In this document: in pieces, positions 11,761 to 23,000 of the stretch
Layout: each line of letters starts with the position of its first letter
Numbering within the stretch: position 1 is the stretch's first letter
Assembly: GCF_000002425.4 (NCBI RefSeq)
Contig: NC_037269.1
Span: 3,051,146-3,115,145 of the forward strand
Direction of reading: 5' to 3'
Length of the DNA: 64,000 nt
Source of the DNA: Physcomitrium patens
Taxonomy: Eukaryota; Streptophyta; Bryopsida; Funariales; Funariaceae
Made by a program: the position numbers and the translations under genes
Notes under the pieces: model-generated
What the model was told of the DNA's origin: nothing
Seen by the model: only the letters and a program-made list of their open reading frames with translations
Database searches by the model: none

Positions 11761-12030
11761 CTGGGTACGATCAAATATGCCAACATGCATGCAACCATGA
11801 CTTAATTCAACTTTGTTGATGCTTCTTTTTTAATTTGTAATCTCACTTGTTATGCAACAAATTTCTTGCTTGCAATCTCTCTGTTCTTTCTTTTGATTGT
11901 TTTATTCTCTTTGTTGTTAAATTCTCATTCTTAATAACCATACTCTTTCATTATTTCTACTGAGTTTGCTTCCTAATCTCTTTTATTGCTTTGGCAGTTA
12001 ATTCTTAACACTCAATAATGTTGTCAATCC

Positions 12031-12048
12031 TCTATAGCAACGCCAAAA
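12031..12048 (-). promoter_or_regulatory. Candidate primer binding site of element E
   Basis: The minus strand reads TTTTGGCGTTGCTATAGAGG just after an LTR-like ...CACA end. This resembles the tRNA-Asp-type TGGCGCCGTTGCC site common in plant gypsy elements, with two bases missing. It fits with gag starting about 290 bp further on. Confidence 0.45.
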
Positions 12049-13362
12049 TGTGATTTTTATTTTACTTATTCTGAAAGAAATCTCCCAAAATAAACCTGTA
12101 TAGGGAAATTCGAACATACAAAAAGACCATGTATATGAGCTCCAATTGTTAGGGTCACACAATTAATTGCTATTGCTGAATGCTTATAATACTGAAGAAT
12201 ACTTAACTTTTCCTCCTACTCTCCACTCTCTCATATCAATACAATAACAACCACGACATCAATTTCAGTACCTTGTGTAATTCACAAACACACAAGCATA
12301 ATCCAAACCCTAAAACAAACAACTTCTAATCCACAAAATCTGATTGAGACAATTCCTTTGATTACAATTCCTCTCCACTGAACTCACAACCTTGCAATAA
12401 ACAATGACCGGAAACTTCCATACATCATCAATCTTTCACAACAATTAATAAACATTTATCCATAAACAACTTTGTAAATCAAACATTGATTCATTAAATC
12501 GATTCTCTTCATTAGAATCAACATTAATACAAAAGAAACAAGAAAACTAAGAAGAAGAGATAGCACCAAGCTTATCCCCAGCTCATGACTATTTTAGTCT
12601 GGCATTTTCTTCCTCTCTCTCATCCTCCTTATACTACCCCGAGATACCAACTCCTATACTATGGATGATAACTACTTTTCTTGACTATTCATCTATTCTA
12701 CTTGCTGAACCACCTTTTCAGCAGTTATTTATCCATGTTTATACTATACACTAGATATCTACATTTTAAAAATAACTACTTATTCTACAAAGACACTAAT
12801 GGTAAAAGTTTTACAATAATCGGACGATCAGATTGAGAATTACAGCTTGCCAAAGCTCATTGTCTAGGGTTAGGGTTCAAAAATTAAAAAATAATAAAAT
12901 AATATAAATAAATAAAATAAAATAAAACTAACAAATAACAAAAGAAATTATCCTTACAATATCTTAAATTTATTAAAAATAGTTTTTCTAAGCACTTTAT
13001 ATTGGAATTAAGCTTTTACATTGAAATCCAAAATAATTTATATTTAGATGGTTGAAATCCACTAGACTACTTGGATACTTATAAAATATTGTTTTATCTT
13101 CCACATCTAGACGCGCGATGCATTCTCAAGCTAGATAGCATGTAATACGATAACGTAATACAACAACATATGCTTATATTTTTTATTTTTTTAAACTATC
13201 TTATTTTGACTTATTTATGGCCTTACAAAGTAAATAGAAGCCTACTTTATAAAAATGTAGCATTTAAACTTTTTGTTCTACTTTCTTTTAGACTATTGTC
13301 TATTTTTTAAGATAATTTGCTACAATATTTGAAGTAAGATCTTTTATAATATAATAGATTCT
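12049..13362 (-). repeat. Presumed LTR of element E, AT-rich, truncated by B2
   Basis: AT-rich sequence without ORFs. It begins TGTGATTTTTATT next to the candidate PBS and runs to the B2 insertion site. It contains an A/T simple tract near 12,880-12,940. The other LTR edge is not identified, so the extent is inferred. It may continue beyond 26,055 because B2 inserted here with an ATTCT duplication. Confidence 0.4.
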
Positions 13363-13778
13363 TGTCACGGACACAGAAATACAGACTCGAGATCTACCAA
13401 GAAGTTCAAGAAGAACTGGCAAGAACTAGATTCATCAGATAAGAACAACACCAGAGAGGTGAGCTAGAACTCCAAGAGATGTGTTGTCGAGACTGAAGAA
13501 CTCTTCAGCCTCGATCCCAATATATACTCCTATTTAGGAAGCTTCTCAAGCAATTTCTACCAACTAAGAAGCTTCTAGAAGGTTCCAGAGACTTATTTCT
13601 AGAAGGTTCTAGAAACTTATCTCTAGAAGGTTCTAAGGACTATGTCCCTAACATCTTCTACTAACTAAGAAGCTTCTAGAAGGTTCCAGAGACTTGTTTC
13701 TAGAAGGTTCTAGAAGCTTGTCTCTAGAAGGTTCTAGAAACTTGTCTCTAGAAGGTTCTAACGACTATGTCCCTAATA
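13363..13778 (-). repeat. 3' LTR of B2 (416 bp)
   Basis: Starts TGTCACGG and ends CCTAATA, followed by a polypurine tract in the complement of 13,780-13,793. U3 (about 13,550-13,770) is a tandem array of TTCTAGAAGGTTCTAGAA-type motifs. A TATA box lies in the complement of 13,519-13,526, and a hairpin with loop AACT spans 13,488-13,513. Confidence 0.93.
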
Positions 13779-13855
13779 TCACCCCCTCCTTTAGCTTCGA
13801 GGTCTCTGAGAAGCAATGTTGTTGTCAATCAATACCAACGCAAAAAAATGAAGAT

Positions 13856-14182
13856 CTATCGCATAACGTCTGCTATAAATTCCAATTGTTATTCACGAGG
13901 TAAGTGGTTCATCGGCCCTTGAAGCTAACGGTAGTGGCCCACTCCTTCAACTTCTGACCAAGCATGAACTTTCGTGTCTTCATTGTGAAATTGTCCTACA
14001 AATATGCCTTCCGGTTGACCATCGTAAGCAGGCTCGGACTCAAATACAATCACCAGTGATCGGTTACTTGGTATCCTCCATCATCGTTGTCATGCAGGTG
14101 GTTCTTCATCTCGGGGTCGCCTTCGTGAACTAGTTGGTTGAGATAATCTGACTGGCATAGTATCTATCTCTTGGCTATCCAT
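13856..14182 (-). pseudogene. Accessory ORF downstream of pol in B2
   Basis: One reading frame from the ATG at 14,182 (MDSQEIDTM) to the TAG at 13,856 (108 codons), interrupted by about four stops but never shifted. It aligns along its length with the C copy (19,299-19,619), including GQFHNEDTKVHAWSEVEGVG and the terminal MR-stop. No known domain is recognised. The shared frame across copies suggests that it was once translated. Confidence 0.65.
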
Positions 14183-14316
14183 ATCAGAAGACCAAACTAT
14201 GGCTACTGAAAAAATTCTATTTTATCTTGGAGAAAATAACAACATCAACTACGAATTTTGGTGGTGCTCTCTCCCTTTCTTATATTCTTGGGTGAGCAAG
14301 CTTCAGAAAGAAGCTA

Positions 14317-17300
14317 TTATCGAATCGGCTTAGGTTTATGAGGATATTGTTGATGAAACTCCTCTACCTTTTGCGGCGCATTGGTGAGATTTTCAGCTGG
14401 CTCCCACGTTTGCTCATTAATGTCGTAGCCGCACCAATGAACAAGATACTCCAACTTGCCCCACCTTCGCCATGAATCCAGCACCTTTTCAATCTTGTAT
14501 TCCTCGTGGTTCTCGATTTCAATACTAGGTGGCGGACATTGCACTCTTCCAGGAAAAGATGACTCTCGATAAGGCTCCAACAAAGAAACATGAAAGACTG
14601 GATGTACCTTCATAGAAGCCGGTAATTCCAGACGATACGCCACTGGATTGATTTGCTTTTGGATGATAAATGGTCCCAATCTTCGATAGTCCAACTTATC
14701 ACATGGTCGCTTGGTCTTGATATTCCATCGAAGAAGCCATGCTTTATCTCCAATTTTGAAAGTAGGTCCTTGATTCCAACATCTATTTGTAGATGCCTTG
14801 TAGGATTCTTGAGCGGATTGTAATTGAAGCTTCAACGTATTTTGAAGCTCTGATAGTTGTTTCACAAAACCTTCAGCTGCTTGATTGTTATTTATTGATG
14901 GACTCAATAAATCAAGCTTCGGATGATACCCATAGTTGGAAAAGAATGGTATGTATTGAGTCGACGCATGGAGGGTGTTGTTATATGCAAACTCGGCTAA
15001 CAGTAGATATGTGGTCCAATCGTCTTACTGATAGTTGATGCTCCATCGTAAGTATTGTTCCAAGACTTGGTTCACCCATTTCGTTTGACCGTCAATTTGA
15101 GGATGAAAAGCAGAAGAAAGCTTGATATCCACCTTAAGTATCTCAAAGAGAGATCTCCAAAACTTTGATACGAACTGGGTTCCTCAATCTGATATGATAT
15201 CATCTGGTAGTCCATAATATCGATACACATTATCGAGAAAGAGCCTTGCTGTGACTTCACTGGACGATGTCTTCTTGCAAGGGACAAAGTGTGCCATTTT
15301 TGTAAGCCGATCTACCACGACAAAGATGCTGTCAAATGAGTTCGATGATGGTAGGTCCTTGATGAAGTCCATAGAAATTGAAGACCATGGTCGACGTGGA
15401 ATCAGCAATGGCTGTAGGAGTCCATAAGGGCGATGATGAGGATTCTTGGATCTTAAACAAATGTCGTAGGAGAGGACAAAATCTTTCACATCCTTCCACA
15501 TTTGGGGCCACCAAAAATCTCGAGAAATAAGCTCCAAGGTCTTGTTAAATCCAAAATGTCCCGCAGTTGGAAAATCGTGGCGAGATTGAAGAACTCGGAG
15601 TCGTGCTGGTCCTTTTGGGATATATAACCGCTCTTCAAAGTATAAAAGATCTCCCTCCACCTTGAACTTTTCGTCATTGGCACGCTCCTTAATATCAATG
15701 GCTACTGAATCTTCAATGGTTACGGCACGTACCTGATTCAGGAAGTCAGCATCAATTGGCATAATAGTAGCGCAAAGCTGAAATTGCTCTGGCTTCAACA
15801 ATGTCGTAAATTGTTGATCAAACGCTGCTTCTCTAGCCTTTGGTACAAGATACAATCTCCTCGATAAGGCATCAGATAGTCTTTGCTGCTTTCCAAGTCG
15901 ATAAGTGATAATAAAATCGAACCTAGATAGCAACATACTCCATCAAGCTTGTCGTCGATTTAGAACTCGAGCCGACATGAAATACTCCAAAATTCTTATG
16001 ATCTGTGTATACGGTCACTGGATGTGTAGCTCCTTCAAGAAAGTGATGCCATTATTGGAAAGAATCTACTATAACAAGAAGTTTCTTATCGTGGATCTCA
16101 TTATTGATTTCAACAGCAGAGAACTTTCGAGAATAGAATGCAACCAGATGGAGCTTCTTGTCTTCTCCCATTTGTGAAAGTACAGCTCTCAAAGCAAAAT
16201 CCGAAGCATCAGTTTCTAAATAGAAGGCCTTTGTAAAGTTTGGATGTACGAAGATTGGAGCCGTAGTAAATGTGGTCTTCAGGTTTTGAAACGCCTTCTC
16301 TGCTAGAGGTACCCATTCCAGCTTATCCTTGCATGTCAACCGAGTGAGAGGAGCATCAACTTGAGAGTAATTCTTTTTAAAGTTTCGATAGAAGTTGGCA
16401 AAACCAAGAAAGCATTGTACGTCTCTAACTGTCTTTGGAACCTCCCAAGACACAATTGCTTCTACCTTCTTGGGGTCCATCTTCAAGCCTTTCGTAGTCG
16501 CAACGAATCCCAGAAACTCCATCTCTATTTAGTGAAATAAACACTTCTCTAACTTAGCATATAGTCCTCGCTCGCGTAGTTTCTCCAATACCAAATGAAC
16601 ATGTTTTTTATGCTCTTCCTCATTTTTGGAGAATATCAAAATATCATCCAAATAGATGACAACAAAATCGTCAAGGTACTCTCGGAAAATGTCATTCATC
16701 ATATGTTGAAAGATCGTTAGAGCATTGGTAAGACCAAAAGGCATGACATTATATTCAAAATGGCCATACCTTGTACAGAACGCTGTCTTCCAGTCATCTC
16801 CTTCTTTGATTCGTACGAGGTTGTAAGCTCCCCTTAGATCAATTTTTGTAAAGATCCTTGCACGTCCAAGTTGTTCTAAGAGACTAAAAATCAAGGGTAA
16901 TGGGTAACGATTCTTCTTTGTTACCTTGTTGAGGCCTGGATAGTCCACGCACATCCGCAACGAGCCATCTTTCTTCTTCACAAATAAGATGGGTGCTCCA
17001 GTTGATGATTTTGAATGACGGATGAAGTTCTTGGCTAGATTCTTGTCGATGTACTTTCGCAACTCCGCCAACTCCGTCTACGATAGATTGTAGATTGGGC
17101 CAAAAGGTGGTTGTGCTCCTTCCTACAAGTCTATGGCGCAATCATATGGTCTGTGTTTCGGTAGCATGTCGGCATTTTTCTTTTGAAACACGTCTTTAAA
17201 ATCCTTACATTGCTCCGGTATACTTGCTGTCGAGATCTTCTCCCCGATAGTTGGAGCCACATAAATGACAAACGGTGTGCCTCCCTTAGACAATCTTATA

Positions 17301-17821
17301 AACGCTCTTGCTCCAATAAATAAAGATTTCTCTATTCGGGGTTTTCTACTAGGCTTGCTCTTGGGTGGTTTTGTGGAAAAGGTCATCTTCCGCAACTTCC
17401 AATCTATGGATGGGTTATGCTTTTCCAACCAAGAAAGACCAAAAATAATAGGATTTGATAGGGTTCTAATAATATTGAAAATAATATGACTACTATGGTC
17501 CTTAAACGTCACTTCTATAGGTTTTGATTCATGGGTGACACTACCAGACAATAAAGGTCGTCCATCTATGACCTCAACGTGAACAAGTTTGGATTTTTGT
17601 ACTAAAGGGATCTTATGATGCCTTGCGAATTCTTCGTCTAAGAAACAAGCTGATGCTCCTGAATCTAATAATGCTAAGGTTCTCAGTTTCTGAGGGCCAA
17701 TAAGCAAAGGGATTCTAAAACAAAGGACAGGTTGAGCGGAAAGAAAGGAACCTGGTTGTTGTTGCGATATTTCACTGTCCAGCCGCACGATTCCTATTGT
17801 GGCTGGGCATCTTTGTTTTCC
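14317..17821 (-). pseudogene. Pol of B2
   Basis: Order on the minus strand: protease with LALLDSGASACFLDEEF (17,123-17,788); RT with intact [11 protein letters not shown] (16,529-17,071); RNase H (16,052-16,522); integrase with an H2C2 zinc region and a DDE core fragment (15,184-15,936); integrase C-terminal region and chromodomain with LEYLVHWCGYDINEQTWEP (14,317-14,907). Stops separate the blocks, for example near 16,525, 16,050, 15,945 and 15,185. The catalytic motifs of protease and RT are intact. Confidence 0.9.
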
Positions 17822-18749
17822 TGAATAAATGCACCTCTAGTCTTGATAATACGTTGATTTTGCTTCTTGGGGCAGTTTCCAACTTTGTGGCCTTCTTCAC
17901 CGCAATACAAGCATAGACCTTCCTCCATACGCCCCTTTTTTTCTTCTAGAGTAAGAGATTTGACATGTACCGCATCAATTTACATGTCTTCTATCTCTGA
18001 ATGTGAATTCACGCTGCTTGCCGACATAGTTTGGGTGTGGCAAACTATATGTTGTCTTGAACGTTAGTCTTGGCGACGTTGGAATAGGCGATTATCGCAC
18101 TTCATAGCTTGGTTGATAGCTTCGTTGAGCGTTTGCGGATCAGGAAGAGTTAACAGCAAATCCTTCACATCGTCCCTTAAACCCCAATAGAATTGAATCA
18201 TCAACGCTTCTTCGTCCCAATTGATGTCACATGCTAATTGCCTAAAGTCCGATGCATAGACTGATGTAGAACGCATCCCTTGTCGTAGTGACCGGATCTT
18301 TGTTGTAGCCCATCGAACCTTATCGTGTTCACCAAATGCTTCCGCAAATGCCTCCAAAAAGGTTTTAAAGTTGTTTAGTATGGACGATCGTTTTTCAAAC
18401 ATAGGAGCAAACCATGATAGAGCTTGTCCTGTAAGTAAGGTTCCAACAAGCCCAACACGTGATTCCTCCGTTGGATAGCGTTCGGGCTGTAAAACTGTTA
18501 TGAACCTAATTTGGTTGACGAATCCTCGAAACTTGGAACGTGTACCATCGAACTTGTCCGGAAGGCTAACTCGGGGTTCCTTATGTTGTAGAACCAGCGG
18601 TGCTTGTTGAACCTGAGGCAAAGTTGCTTCTCCAAGTGTAGAAGTTTGAGGCTGGTGCAACCTAGATTGTGCCATCCCAGATGCTCCATCACTATAAAGC
18701 CTTGCCATGACTCCTTCAATCTCTGCAGTTCTTTGTGATAACGTAGCGA
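17794..18749 (-). pseudogene. Gag of B2, 5' end displaced by element C
   Basis: Capsid-like gag (18,064-18,749) with LPDKFDGTRSKFRGFVNQIR, then a CCHC-knuckle region near 17,880 and the TAG at 17,794. GGAAAAC precedes the stop by 18 nt. The N-terminus is cut at 18,749. The start codon and first residues reappear at about 25,348-25,358 on the far side of C, with roughly 70 bp of gag lost. Confidence 0.85.
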
Positions 18750-19221
18750 TGTCACGGACACAAAATACAGACTTGAAATCTAACAAGAAGTTCAAGAAGA
18801 AGTGGCAGAACTAGATTAAACAGATGAGTACAAGAACAACACCAGAAAGGTGAGCTAGAACTCCAAGAGATGTGTTGTCGAGACTGAAGAACTCTTCAGC
18901 CTCGACTCCTATATATACTACTGGCCTATGGTTCTAAGGAAGCGCATCAAGAAGCTTCCCAAGAACTATGAAGCTTCTCGAGCAACTACCCAAGAGCTAG
19001 AAAGCTTCTCAAGTAACTTCCTAGAATCTACTAGAATATTCTAAGAATCTTCTATAGCCTTCTAAGGGAATCTTTAGGGAATCTTCAAAGAATCTTTAGG
19101 AAATCTTTGAAGAATATTCTAAGAGAATATTCAAGGAATCTTCTGGAAGTTTCTAGAGACTTCTTTCTAGAAGGTTCTAGAAACTTGTCTCTAGAAAGGT
19201 CTAAGGACTATGTCCCTAACA
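18750..19221 (-). repeat. 3' LTR of element C (472 bp)
   Basis: Starts TGTCACGG and ends CCTAACA. U3 (about 18,940-19,200) is packed with GAAnnTTC and TTCnnGAA blocks. A TATA box lies in the complement of about 18,909-18,919. A hairpin with loop AACT is at 18,879-18,904. Identical to 24,821-25,292. Confidence 0.95.
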
Positions 19222-19298
19222 TCACCTCCTCCTTTAGCTTCAAGGTCTCCGAGAAGCAATGTTATCGTCAATCAATACCAACGTAAGAAAATGAAGAT

Positions 19299-19619
19299 CT
19301 ATCGCATAACCTCTGCTATGAACTCCAATTGTTGTTCATGAGGTAAGTGATTCAATGGTCTTTGAAGCCAACGGTAGTGGCCCACGCCTTCAACTTCTGA
19401 CCAAGCATGAACCTCCGTGTCTTCATTGTGAAATTGTCCTGCAAACACTCCTTCTGACTGACCATTGTAGGCAGGCTCGACCTCAAATACAATCACCAGC
19501 GATCTGTTCCTCGAAATCCTTCGACGTCGTCGTGGTGCAAGCGATTCTTCATCTCGCGGTCATCTTCGTGAGCTAGTTGCTTGAGATGACATGACAAGTG
19601 TAGTATCTTGGCTATCCAT
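19299..19619 (-). pseudogene. Accessory ORF downstream of pol in element C
   Basis: Frame from the ATG at 19,619 (MDSQDTTLVMSSQATSSRR) to the TAG at 19,299, 106 codons, with one internal TGA after SSRR. Downstream it is open. It has an Arg-rich stretch (PRRRRR), then acidic and polar sequence, then VEGVGHYRWLQRPLNHL and a C-terminal EQQLEF. The single stop in an otherwise conserved frame could be a recent mutation or could be suppressed. It matches the element A accessory ORF in layout and in the GHYRWL motif. Function is unknown. Confidence 0.68.
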
Positions 19620-19764
19620 ATTCAAAGGCTAAAACAATAAGAACAAACTTGGGCTACTAACAAAGTTCTACGCTATCTTGGAGAGAATGACTACATCAAC
19701 TATGGATTTTGGTAGTGCTCTCTCCTCTTTTCTGTTTTCTGGATGAGCAAGCTTCAGTAAGAAG

Positions 19765-20090
19765 CTATCGTCGAACCGGCTTGGGTTTCTCAGGATATCG
19801 TCGATGAAACTCCTGTACCTTTTGCGGTGCATTCGCGAGATTTTCGGCCGGCTCCCATGTTCGTTCATTAATATCGTAACCGCTCCAATGCACAAAGTAT
19901 TCTAATTTACCCTGTCTTTGCCGTGAATCCAGGACCTTTTCTACCTCGTATTCTTCGTGGTTCTCTATTTCTATGCTAGGTGGTGGACATTGTACTCTTC
20001 CAGGAAAAGACGATTCTCGATAAGGCTCCAACAAAGAAACATGAAAGATAGGATGTACCTTCATAGTAGCTGGTAACTCCAGACGATATG
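19765..20090 (-). pseudogene. Chromodomain end of element C pol, out of frame
   Basis: Encodes the integrase C-terminal GPY/F-like part ([18 protein letters not shown]) and a chromodomain ([20 protein letters not shown]). It ends with EKPKPVRR. It is displaced from the main pol ORF by a one-base deletion near 20,110, compared with the same place in B2. Chromodomains of such integrases are thought to direct insertion to methylated-histone chromatin, so this break would separate targeting from catalysis. Confidence 0.85.
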
Positions 20091-23000
20091 CTACAGGATT
20101 GATCTGCTTCTAAAAACAAATGGTTTCAATCTCCGATAGTCCAATTTGTCACATGGCCGCTTGGTCTTAATATTTCGTCGAAGCAGCCAAACTTTGTCTC
20201 CAATCCTGAATTTAGGTGCCTGATTCCGAAATTTGTCCGCGGACGCCTTGTAAGATTCTTGGGCAGTTTGTAATTGAAGCTTCAATATAGTTTGAAGTTG
20301 CGAAAGCTCCTTCACCAATCCTTCAGCTGTCGGATTGTTAATCGTTGACGAACTCCATAAGTCAAGCTTCGGATGGTATCTATAATTGGAAAAGAATGGC
20401 GTTTGTTGAGTTGACGCATGAAGGGTGTTGTTATATGCGAACTCGGCTAGCGGTAGATATGCGGCCCAATCATCTTGTTGATAGTTGATGGTGCAACGTA
20501 AATATTGCTCTAAAACTTGATTCACTCGTTCTGTTTGGCCGTCCGTTTGAGGATGAAATGTTGAAGAAAGCTTGATATCCACCTTCAATATCTCAAAAAG
20601 AGATTTCCAAAACTTTGACACAAACTGGGTTCCTCGATCCGATACGATATCATCTGGTAGACCATGATATCGATACACATTATCAAGAAAGAGTCTTGCT
20701 GTGTCTTTGCTTGACGATGTCTTCTTGCAAGGGACAAAATGTGCCATCTTTGTAAGCCGATCTACGACAACAAAAATGCTGTCAAATGAATTCGATGGTG
20801 GTAGATCCGTAATAAAGTCCATGGAAATCAAAGACCATGGTCGGTGCGGAATAGATAATGGCTGTAGAAGTCCATAAGGTCGATGTCGAGGGTTTTTGGA
20901 TCTTGAACAAATGTCACAAGATACAACAAAATCTTTCACATCCTTCCACATTTGAGGCCACCAGAAATCGCGGGAAATAAGTTCCAAGGTCTTATTGAAT
21001 CCAAAATGTCCCGCAGTTGGAAAGTCATGACGAGATTGAAGAACTCGGAGTCGTGTTGGCCCTTTTGAGATATACAACTGCTCTTCGAAATATACTAGAT
21101 CTCCTTCCATCTTGAATTTATCATCACTAGCATGTTGCTTGATATCAAGGACTAGAGAATCTTCAATGGTTGCGGCCTGTACCTGGTCGAGGAAGTCAGC
21201 ATCAATTGGTACAATAGCTGCGTTGAGTCGAAATTTCTCTAGCTTCAACAATGTCGTGCACTGTTGATCAAATGATGCATCTCCAGCCTTTGGCGCGAGA
21301 TATGATCTCCTTGATAATGCATCGGACAACCCTTGTTGCTTCCCAGGCCGATAAGTAATAACAAAGTCGAACCTGGATAGCGACATACTCCACCGAGCTT
21401 GACGCCGATTCAAAACCCGAGCCGACATAAAATACTCCAAATTCTTGTGATCCGTATATACGGTCACTGGATGTGCAGTTCCTTCAAGAAAGTGGCGCCA
21501 CTCTTGGAAAGAATCTACTATAGCAAGGAGTTCCTTATCGTGGATCTCATAGTTGATCTCAGCAGCAGAGAATTTTTGAGAATAGAACGCAACTGGATGG
21601 AGCTTCTCATCTACGCCCATCTGTGAAAGTACAGCTCCCAAAGCAAAATCCGAAGCATCTGTCTCCAAATAAAAGGCCTTTGTAAAGTCCGGATGTACCA
21701 AGATTGGAGTTGTAGTAAATACCATCTTCAAGTCTTGGAATGCTTTTTCTGCGATAGGTCCCCATTCGAGCTTGTCCTTGCACGTTAACCGAGTGAGGGA
21801 GGCAGCGACTTGAGAATAATTCTTGATGAAGATCCGATAGTAGTTAGCAAATCCAAGAAAACATTGTACGTCCCTAACCGTCTTCGAAACTTTCCAAGAC
21901 ATGATTGCTTCCACCTTCTTTGGATCCATCTTCAATCCTTCCGTAGTCGCGATGAATTCCAAAAACTCCATCTCAATTTGGTGAAATAAGCACTTCTCCA
22001 ATTTGGCATAGAGTCCTCGCTCCCGTAGTTTTTTGAGTACCAGACGAACGTGCTTCTCATGTTCTTCCTCGTTCTTAGAAAATATCAAAATATCATCTAG
22101 ATAGATGACAATAAAATCGTCTAGATGCTCTCGAAAGATGTCATTCATCATGTGTTGAAAGACCGCTGGAGCATTAGTAAGACCAAATGGCATGACATTG
22201 TATTCAAAATGGCCATACCTTGTTCGAAAAGCTGTCTTCCATTCATCTCCTTCCTTGATTCGCACAAGGTTGTAAGCTCCCCTTAGGTCAATCTTTGTAA
22301 AGATCCTTGCACGCCCAAGTTGTTCTAGAAGACCAGAGATCAAAGGCAGTGGGTAGCGATTCTTTTTTGTCACCTTGTTGAGACCTCGATAGTCCACGCA
22401 CATCCGTAGTGAGCCATCTTTCTTCTTCACAAATAAGATTGGTGCCCCAGCTGGTGACTTCGAATGACGGATGAAGTTCTTGGCTAGATTCTTGTCAATG
22501 TACTTCCGCAACTCAGTCAACTCCGTCTGCGACAAATTGTAGATTGGTCCAAAAGGTGGTTGTGCTCCTTCTTGCAATTCAATGGCACAGTCATAGAGTC
22601 GATGCTCTAGCAGCATATCAGCATTCTTCTTTTCAAAGACATCTTTGAATTCTTCATACTGCTTTGGAATAACCAAAGTCGGAGTTGCATCTTCTCGAGT
22701 CGGAGTTGCAAAGATGACAAGAGGTGTATTTTGCTTGGCTTCCTTCATGAAAGCCCTTGCACCTATAAACAAGGATTTGTTTCTAGACATTGTCTTGGCA
22801 GATTCCACCTTCAAGGAGTTTGTTGGAAATGTCACTTTCCGCAACTTCCAATCTATTAATAGATTATATCTATCAAGCCAAAATAGTCCCAAAATGATAG
22901 GACATGAAGGGGTCTTGATAACATTAAACACAATATTGCTCTCATGGTTTTCAAGACGTACCTTCAATGGTTTAGTTTCATGGATAACATTGCCCGAAGA

